Shown: positions 41,830 to 47,241 of the stretch, piece by piece
Position numbering within the stretch: position 1 is the first letter of the stretch
Layout of the letters: each line of letters opens with the position of its first letter
Assembly: GCA_019416685.1 (NCBI GenBank)
Contig: DXWV01000022.1
Span: 38,602-85,842 of the forward strand
Direction of reading: 5' to 3'
Length of the DNA: 47,241 nt
DNA from: Bacteroides sp.
Lineage (GTDB): Bacteria; Bacteroidota; Bacteroidia; Bacteroidales; Bacteroidaceae
The notes under the pieces: model-generated
Told to the model about the DNA's origin: nothing
The model's input: only the letters and a program-made list of their open reading frames with translations
The model's database searches: none
Made by a program: the position numbers and the translations under genes

Positions 41830-42792
41830 ATGAATAAGATTTCTATATCCCAAATAAAAGAAGTGGTACAGCAAGCCTACGAGCAGGTGAAAGGAAATAC
41901 AGACGGGAAAAATGCTGATTATATTCCTTATCTTGCTAATATCGACAAGAATCTGTTCGGTATCAGCATCTGCCTACTGAATGGTCAAAAGATTACCGTA
42001 GGTGATTACAATTACCGCTTCGGTATCGAATCGGTATCCAAAGTTCACACTGCCATTCTGATTCTTCGTCAATACGGAGCTCAGAAAGTGTTGGACATGA
42101 TTGGTGCTGATGCAACCGGACTACCATTCAATTCCATCATCGCCATCCTTCTGGAAAACGACCACCCCTCTACGCCGTTGGTAAACGCCGGAGCTATTTC
42201 CGCCTGCTCCATGGTACAGCCGGTGGGTGATGCTACCCAGAAGTGGAATGCAATTGTGGAGAATATAACAGACCTTTGTGGTTCGGCTCCCCAATTAATT
42301 GACGAATTGTACAAATCCGAATCTGCAACGAACTTCAACAATCGCTCTATTGCATGGTTATTGAAGAATTACAACCGTATCTATGATGATCCCGAACTGT
42401 CACTCGACCTGTATACACGCCAGTGTTCACTGGGAGTTACAGCAGAAATGCTGTCTGTTGCTGCCGGTACGGTAGCCAACAATGGTGTGAATCCTGTGAC
42501 TAAAAAACAAGTACTCGATGCCAGTCTGACTCCGAAGATTACCTCTATGATTGCTTCCGTAGGTTTCTACGAACATACGGGCGACTGGATGTATACTTCC
42601 GGTATTCCTGCAAAGACCGGTGTAGGTGGTGGTGTAATGGGCGTATTCCCAGGCGTAATGGGTATTTCAGCTTTTGCTCCTCCTCTAGATGGTTCGGGTA
42701 ATTCTGTAAAAGCACAATTGGCCATCAAATATATAATGAATAAGCTGGGGTTGAATGTGTTCAACGGCGAGCAAGTTACTGTAGTTGAATAA
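41830..42792 (+). CDS. glsA: Glutaminase
   Basis: The 320-aa serine-dependent glutaminase converts glutamine to glutamate and ammonia; ammonia neutralises acid and glutamate feeds GadB. The SxxK catalytic pair is S68-V-S-K71 (FGIESVSKVH). Other family blocks include NDHPSTPLVNAGAISACSMV (the N-A-G-A motif), TYKSESATNFNNRSIAWLLKNY-type sequence, LDLYTRQCSLGVTAEML and PAKTGVGGGVMGV. Length fits the family (about 310 aa). It is co-transcribed with gadB and followed by a terminator. Confidence 0.94.
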   Translation: MNKISISQIKEVVQQAYEQVKGNTDGKNADYIPYLANIDKNLFGISICLLNGQKITVGDYNYRFGIESVSKVHTAILILRQYGAQKVLDMIGADATGLPFNSIIAILLENDHPSTPLVNAGAISACSMVQPVGDATQKWNAIVENITDLCGSAPQLIDELYKSESATNFNNRSIAWLLKNYNRIYDDPELSLDLYTRQCSLGVTAEMLSVAAGTVANNGVNPVTKKQVLDASLTPKITSMIASVGFYEHTGDWMYTSGIPAKTGVGGGVMGVFPGVMGISAFAPPLDGSGNSVKAQLAIKYIMNKLGLNVFNGEQVTVVE

Positions 42793-42812
42793 AAATTCTG
42801 TCCTTTTTTTGT

Positions 42813-42844
42813 AGGGGTTACTGCTTGTATGGGCAGTAACCCCT
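42813..42844 (+). terminator. Terminator of the gadB-glsA operon
   Basis: AGGGGTTACTGC (42813-42824) pairs perfectly with GCAGTAACCCCT (42833-42844), 8-nt loop, followed by TTTCTTTG. It is 20 nt past the glsA stop. Confidence 0.88.
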
Positions 42845-42866
42845 TTTCTTTGAAAAGAATAACTTT

Positions 42867-43640
42867 TCAGGCTTTAGCCATACTATCAGATTCAACCGGT
42901 TGCGGTGTAGTTACTGCCTTTCCATTATCTTCCATCTGTTGATAGTACTCATCCTTCTCTTTATTCTTCTTCTGGATGAGACTGGTGACGTATACAGTGA
43001 ATATAGGAAACATCATCATGCCCAATGCTGCCAATAACACCGAAAGCACCCGTCCGGTAACAGTCACAGCTATAATATTAGAACCTACCGTCGTCACATC
43101 CATAAATGCCCACCAGAGTGCATCGCCATATCCCGTAACCAATGGATTTACTTTATGCTCCATTACAAAAAAGGCAAGACTGGAAAAGTAGACTGTAGCC
43201 AACAACATCGTCAGATAAGAGACAAAAAGACTGGATGCTTTATTATAAGTCAGCCATCCCACAACAATTGCCATTGCATATCCGCCACGCACCAAAGGAA
43301 TAAAACGAAGCATATAAGTAATCTCGGGTGAGAAGGTCCATCCCATATAAGCTATGATATTCTGATAAGGAATAGCTACCAGCAAGAAGAGAAAATGGGT
43401 ACTAAAATAACGCAATTTATCTTTGGCGAGAAAAAGTTCGAGAATAAAATCGAACAGAAACAAAATACATATCCACAACTGTACCTTCATATACAGTGAC
43501 TGGGTATAAAAAGGGATACCTTTGAACGTATCCACAGAGATACTGATGACCAGAAAAAGAGATAACAATAGTATAATGACATGCAAAATGCCATATATCC
43601 CCCTTCTTCGCAGTGCAAAATCGGAAAGAGCTGTTTTCAT
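42867..43640 (-). CDS. Voltage-gated-type ion channel with non-canonical TVGSN filter
   Basis: The 257-aa protein has six transmembrane segments: an S1-S4 voltage-sensor-like domain (SIYGILHVIILLLSLF... LRFIPLVRGG with two arginines in S4), then S5, a pore loop and S6. The pore loop is ALWWAFMDVTTVGSNI, in register with the ALWWA..T.TTVGYGD loop of K+ channels, but the selectivity filter reads T184-V-G-S-N188 where TVGYG is expected. The Tyr and second Gly are absent, so K+ selectivity is doubtful. The nucleotide codons (ACG GTA GGT TCT AAT) confirm this reading. It sits between glsA and gadC, on the opposite strand, in the acid-resistance island. Confidence 0.75.
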   Translation of the reverse strand: MKTALSDFALRRRGIYGILHVIILLLSLFLVISISVDTFKGIPFYTQSLYMKVQLWICILFLFDFILELFLAKDKLRYFSTHFLFLLVAIPYQNIIAYMGWTFSPEITYMLRFIPLVRGGYAMAIVVGWLTYNKASSLFVSYLTMLLATVYFSSLAFFVMEHKVNPLVTGYGDALWWAFMDVTTVGSNIIAVTVTGRVLSVLLAALGMMMFPIFTVYVTSLIQKKNKEKDEYYQQMEDNGKAVTTPQPVESDSMAKA

Positions 43641-43833
43641 ATAAATGCTATTTTTCTTAGGTGATTATACATCTTTATTATACAAGTATAGGAAACAACA
43701 CAAGTACAATCTTTGTTTACTCGCTTGCGTATGTTAATTAACCAAGTTTGACAGTCTTCTCCGAAAACATCTCTCCCTAAATGTTGTTATAAAACAGACT
43801 TAAAAATATTTTTCACTTATAAAACCTTAACTT

Positions 43834-45417
43834 ATGGCAAATATTAAACAAGTAGCAAAACTGGGGGTATTTACCCTGGCTATTATGAATGTAACGGCAG
43901 TCGTCTCTCTGCGTGGACTTCCTGCCGAGGCCGTATATGGTATGAGCTCGGCCTTTTACTATCTTTTCGCAGCCATCGTTTTTTTAATCCCGACCTCACT
44001 CGTTGCAGCCGAATTGGCTGCCATGTTTCAGGATAAACAAGGTGGTGTATTCCGCTGGGTAGGCGAGGCATACGGCAAGAAATTTGGTTTCCTGGCCATT
44101 TGGGTACAATGGATTGAAAGTACAATCTGGTATCCTACCGTTTTGACATTCGGTGCCGTTTCTATCGCTTTCATCGGAATGAACGATACCCACGACATGT
44201 CACTGGCAAACAACAAGTACTACACACTGGCCGTTGTGCTTATCATTTATTGGCTTGCTACCTTCATATCCCTCAAAGGTATGGGATGGGTAGGTAAAGT
44301 TGCCAAAGTTGGCGGTATGGTTGGAACTATCATCCCGGCAGCCCTATTAATTATTCTGGGTATTGTTTATCTGGCAACCGGTGGAGTATCCAACCTCGAT
44401 TTCCACAGTAGTTTCTTCCCCGATTTTACTAAATTTGACAACGTAGTGCTCGCAGCAAGTATCTTCCTCTTTTATGCCGGTATGGAAATGGGTGGTATCC
44501 ACGTAAAAGATGTGGAAAACCCATCTAAGAATTATCCGAAAGCCGTATTTATCGGTGCATTGATTACAGTACTGATTTTCGTATTAGGTACTTTTGCACT
44601 GGGTGTTATCATCCCGGCCAAGGATATCAGCCTGACACAAAGCTTACTGGTAGGCTTCGATAATTACTTCAGATATATTCATGCTTCCTGGTTATCACCA
44701 ATCATCGCTATTGCATTGGCATTTGGTGTACTCGCAGGTGTACTGACTTGGGTTGCCGGTCCGTCAAAAGGTATCTTTGCCGTAGGTAAGGCCGGCTATA
44801 TGCCTCCTTTCTTCCAAAAGACCAATAAGATGGGTGTACAGAAAAACATCCTGTTCGTACAAGGTATCGCTGTAACCGTATTGAGTCTCCTCTTCGTTGT
44901 TATGCCTTCCGTACAGAGCTTCTACCAGATTCTGTCTCAGCTGACAGTTATACTTTATCTGGTCATGTATCTGCTTATGTTCTCTGGCGCTATCTATCTG
45001 CGTTACAACATGAAGAAGGCCAACCGTCCGTTCCGCATCGGTAAGAAAGGAAATGGCTTGATGTGGTTTGTTGGTGGTCTTGGTTTCTGTGGTTCATTGC
45101 TCGCATTTATATTGAGCTTTATCCCTCCCAGCCAGATTTCTACAGGTAGCAATACCGTATGGTTCACTGTTCTTATTGTAGGTGCAATCATCGTTGTTGT
45201 AGCCCCGTTCATTATCTATGCCTCAAAGAAGCCGTCATGGGTTGACCCGAATACCAGCTTCGAGCCTTTCCACTGGGAAGAACAAACTAAACCGGAAGTA
45301 GCAGCAACAGCTACAACTGCCGCAACAGTTAAACCTGCTCCAGCAGCTGGTACAACAACGCCGACACCATCGACTTCCGGCACTGCTGCAAATAATGGAA
45401 GTACTCCTAAAACTTAA
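43834..45417 (+). CDS. gadC: Glutamate:GABA antiporter
   Basis: The 527-aa APC-superfamily transporter has 12 hydrophobic helices. The first helix is FTLAIMNVTAVVSLRGLPAEAVYG, followed by SLVAAELAAMFQDKQGGVFRWVGEAYGKKFGFLAIWVQWIESTIWYP, typical of GadC. It imports glutamate and exports GABA, closing the decarboxylation cycle. A hydrophilic tail of about 60 residues rich in Ala, Thr and Pro (AATATTAATVKPAPAAGTTT) follows the last helix; in E. coli the GadC C-terminus plugs the channel at neutral pH, but this low-complexity tail is not visibly homologous. It lies divergently from the channel gene and reads the same way as gadB, with a strong terminator. Confidence 0.93.
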   Translation: MANIKQVAKLGVFTLAIMNVTAVVSLRGLPAEAVYGMSSAFYYLFAAIVFLIPTSLVAAELAAMFQDKQGGVFRWVGEAYGKKFGFLAIWVQWIESTIWYPTVLTFGAVSIAFIGMNDTHDMSLANNKYYTLAVVLIIYWLATFISLKGMGWVGKVAKVGGMVGTIIPAALLIILGIVYLATGGVSNLDFHSSFFPDFTKFDNVVLAASIFLFYAGMEMGGIHVKDVENPSKNYPKAVFIGALITVLIFVLGTFALGVIIPAKDISLTQSLLVGFDNYFRYIHASWLSPIIAIALAFGVLAGVLTWVAGPSKGIFAVGKAGYMPPFFQKTNKMGVQKNILFVQGIAVTVLSLLFVVMPSVQSFYQILSQLTVILYLVMYLLMFSGAIYLRYNMKKANRPFRIGKKGNGLMWFVGGLGFCGSLLAFILSFIPPSQISTGSNTVWFTVLIVGAIIVVVAPFIIYASKKPSWVDPNTSFEPFHWEEQTKPEVAATATTAATVKPAPAAGTTTPTPSTSGTAANNGSTPKT

Positions 45418-45429
45418 AAAGATATTTGT

Positions 45430-45484
45430 ATAATGAATGAGGGATATGCCGGGAATTATTTCCGGTATATCCCTCATTCATTAT
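45430..45484 (+). terminator. Terminator of gadC
   Basis: A 23-bp stem with one wobble joins 45430-45452 (ATAATGAATGAGGGATATGC then CGG) and 45462-45484, loop of nine. It starts 13 nt after the stop. The T-run is absent but the long stem is strong. Confidence 0.8.
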
Positions 45485-45547
45485 AAATAAGCAGAAAAGT
45501 TACCTTCTGTTCCGGGATACCTTCCGTATTTCGGTGAGACTCATTGC

Positions 45548-45639
45548 ACGAGATGTACATGTCATACAGTACGAGATGCACATGTCGTACAATACGAGAT
45601 GCACATGTCGTGCAGCACGAGATGTACATCTCGTACATC
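45548..45639. repeat. Four contiguous 23-bp palindromic tandem repeats
   Basis: Units start at 45548, 45571, 45594 and 45617, each ACGAGATGYACATSTCRTRCA plus two bases, with no spacing. The fourth contains the perfect 18-bp palindrome ACGAGATGTACATCTCGT (45617-45634); the others are near-palindromes with one or more changes. It lies between the convergent gadC and histidine kinase genes. Confidence 0.85.
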
Positions 45640-45745
45640 ATTGCATTACGACACTCTATACTTTTGATTATAATATACGATACGAAGGATTTAGCCTAAC
45701 ACCTGCATCCTCTGAAAGTGAAAGAAGAAGCAAGCGTTACCAAAT

Positions 45746-47011
45746 TCAAGACTCTGAAACCAGTGGCAAAACAAACCAGAAAGTAGAGCCTTTACCCTGT
45801 TGTGAGCGGACCCCTATCTTTCCTCCCAACTTCTCTACTACAGTCTTTGAAAGCGTCAATCCTAATCCGGTTCCGGGTACTTCACGGTCCAGCTTTGTAA
45901 AACGGCTGAATATCTTACTCTGTTCTTCAGAAGAGATCCCAATCCCGGAATCCCGTACGTAGCAATACAGTTCTTGTCCATTTCTCACCCGACAACCGAA
46001 ACAAATTTCTCCCTTCTGTGTAAACTTCATTGCATTCGTCAACAAATTCATAAATACCTGCATAATGCGTTGCCGCTCTGAATACACGGTCAGCTCTGTC
46101 AGATCAGCCTCACACACCAACGTAACTTCGGGCTTCTCTGATAGCCGGATATTAAATAAAGCATATAATTCCCTCAACAGATCATTAGCATTAAATTCCG
46201 AATAATGAAAATCAAAACTCCCGGCTTCAATCTGAGAAAGGTCAAGAATATCGGAAATCAGCTGTAACAAGCGGTCACTATTCTGATTAATGATCTCGGT
46301 ATACATATTCTTTTCTTCCTCGCTTGATGCTGTAGCCAGTAAACTGGAAAAACCTACAATAGCATTCATGGGTGTACGAATTTCATGGCTCATATTGGCT
46401 ATAAATGCGTTCTTTAACTTATCACATGAGCGCGAATTCTCCTGCTCAAGCTGCAACAGTCGCTGCGTATTCCTAAGTTCACTGATATCATAAACAGTCA
46501 GTAACATTAGTTCTTCATCATTTGTATTCAAATAATTTCCGGATACATGTACGTCACATGGAGTAATCTGCCTATTGTTCTGATTGACTATCTGCATAGC
46601 TGCCTCAAAGCGTTCAAAGTTCTCTCCCTTATAAAAAGCTCTGCCAATAGCAACCCGCACTCCACAAACTTTACAACATGCATGAGTGCCACATTCCCCC
46701 GATTCCACTGCATTCTTACAGTGAAGCAAGTCTCCCACCCGCTTTATAGTTTTATCTTCTTCAATACCATTCAGTGAATAATAATTCGTCTTCTGCACTA
46801 TGAAATCCTTACCTATCAACAAAAGATATGCATTCACATTCCGAAAAATCAAATCTTCTTTCTGTCGTTCTTTATCATTCTCTCTTTCCGTCCAATGAGC
46901 CCTCTTTCGGGCCTGCTGATATCTGACGGTAATAAAAATACTGTATATCAAAATAAATCCGGTAGTAATATAAGGTATTAGCATAATATTGTTTGTACTG
47001 TTCTGTTTCAA
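45746..47011 (-). CDS. Sensor histidine kinase with Cys-rich PAS domain
   Basis: The 421-aa protein has one N-terminal membrane helix (about 10-29, MLIPYITTGFILIYSIFITV). A PAS domain follows (about 55-175), then HisKA with H209 (NMSHEIRTPMNAIVGFSSLL) and HATPase_c (MNLLTNAMKF N-box, D354 in DSGIGIS, GTGLGL at 380-385). The PAS contains C98, C107, C112, C113 and C116 (CKNAVESGECGTHACCKVCG), a C-x8-C-x4-C-C-x2-C cluster that could bind a metal or Fe-S centre or sense redox. No response regulator gene is adjacent in the window, so it is an orphan kinase or its partner lies beyond the tRNA. Confidence 0.88.
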   Translation of the reverse strand: MKQNSTNNIMLIPYITTGFILIYSIFITVRYQQARKRAHWTERENDKERQKEDLIFRNVNAYLLLIGKDFIVQKTNYYSLNGIEEDKTIKRVGDLLHCKNAVESGECGTHACCKVCGVRVAIGRAFYKGENFERFEAAMQIVNQNNRQITPCDVHVSGNYLNTNDEELMLLTVYDISELRNTQRLLQLEQENSRSCDKLKNAFIANMSHEIRTPMNAIVGFSSLLATASSEEEKNMYTEIINQNSDRLLQLISDILDLSQIEAGSFDFHYSEFNANDLLRELYALFNIRLSEKPEVTLVCEADLTELTVYSERQRIMQVFMNLLTNAMKFTQKGEICFGCRVRNGQELYCYVRDSGIGISSEEQSKIFSRFTKLDREVPGTGLGLTLSKTVVEKLGGKIGVRSQQGKGSTFWFVLPLVSES

Positions 47012-47144
47012 TCTATCTTGTCTTATTTAAGCGTAAAAATATAAAAATTCTCAATCCTTTTTCATTTTGCAGGATATTTATTTGCAGTAACATAAAACAA
47101 AATAATCAGAAGTGTAAAAAAACGGCATTTTTTTCTTGAAGTTA

Positions 47145-47174
47145 TTGCAGTATTAAAAAATATACCTATCTTTG
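47145..47174 (+). promoter_or_regulatory. Promoter of the tRNA-Phe gene
   Basis: TATCTTTG at 47167-47174 fits the -7 box, with ATTG at 47145-47148 about 18 nt upstream. Transcription would begin about 10-15 nt before the tRNA. Confidence 0.6.
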
Positions 47175-47190
47175 CACCCGCAAACAAAAA

Positions 47191-47241
47191 GGTGCCATAG
47201 CTCAGTTGGTAGAGCAAAGGACTGAAAATCCTTGTGTCCCC
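47191..47241 (+). tRNA. tRNA-Phe (GAA), 5' part, cut by window end
   Basis: GGTGCCATAGCTCAGTTGGT starts the acceptor and D-arm; the anticodon stem AAGGACT GAAAATCCTT shows anticodon GAA. The D-loop AGTTGGTA is standard. The variable region and T-arm lie beyond the window end. Confidence 0.9.

Noticed and set aside
42867..43640. GYGD near residue 170-173 of the channel as the K+ filter
   Set aside because: This VTGYGDALWW stretch lies before the pore helix, in the loop after S5; the filter register set by ALWWA...TTVG puts SN in the filter position.
45548..45639. CRISPR array
   Set aside because: Units abut directly with no variable spacers, and no cas genes are present.
45534..45962. 142-codon plus-strand frame across the 23-bp repeats and into the kinase
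   Set aside because: Its N-terminus is only the repeat read as codons and the rest is antisense to the histidine kinase.

Overview
This window is a chromosomal segment of a gut Bacteroides-type bacterium (phylum Bacteroidota). The evidence is a SusC/SusD pair with an ECF sigma/FecR regulator pair, repeated TAnnTTTG -7 promoter boxes, Porphyromonas-type C-terminal tails, DUF4476 and DUF3836 family proteins, and a moderately AT-rich composition. The species cannot be named from the sequence alone. Function calls rest on recognising family motifs; no database search was run.

Layout. (1) 1-321: 3' end of rplS and its terminator. (2) 579-13289: a glycan-utilisation locus read leftward: ECF sigma, FecR anti-sigma, SusC, SusD and a GH85 endo-beta-N-acetylglucosaminidase, plus a separate LamG-domain secreted protein. 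A 30-nt element of nearly the same sequence lies 44-45 nt before both fecR and the LamG gene, suggesting one sigma-controlled regulon with two promoters. The predicted job is release and capture of N-glycans from host glycoproteins. (3) 14050-15027: ROK-family sugar kinase. (4) 15204-21213: a five-gene MacAB/TolC-type tripartite ABC exporter operon (ATPase, two permeases, membrane fusion protein, outer-membrane factor). (5) 21257-23422: a secreted endonuclease/exonuclease/phosphatase-fold enzyme and a DUF3836 protein, convergent on a shared terminator. (6) 23684-29584: a small surface-glycan or protein-glycosylation cluster: Wzx flippase and two glycosyltransferases on the plus strand; a nucleotide-sugar aminotransferase, GNAT-like acyltransferase and cupin 3,4-ketoisomerase on the minus strand. 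It probably makes a 3-(acyl)amino-3,6-dideoxyhexose. (7) 30109-32607: an uncharacterised four-gene envelope operon (two SmpA/BamE-like lipoproteins, a DUF4476 protein, a Ser/Arg-rich repeat protein). (8) 32731-40076: CvfB-like RNA-binding protein, malate dehydrogenase family enzyme, AraC regulator, VOC protein, MATE exporter, DMT and MFS transporters. (9) 40281-45417: a glutamate/glutamine acid-resistance island: glutamate decarboxylase, glutaminase, a tetrameric-type cation channel with an unusual filter, and a glutamate:GABA antiporter. (10) 45746-47241: a Cys-rich PAS histidine kinase and the 5' part of a tRNA-Phe gene.

Intergenic DNA is rich in structured repeats: hyphenated inverted repeats built from ATTTACGATT words (15925, 41725) or TAGTAGTTAGAA words (33572), four contiguous 23-bp palindromic units (45548), paired TCGTAGAG hairpins (29853) and TACGTA palindromes (431). 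The least explained candidates are the DUF4476/lipoprotein operon, the channel with a TVGSN filter, the shared ECF-type promoter element, and the hyphenated repeats inside operons.
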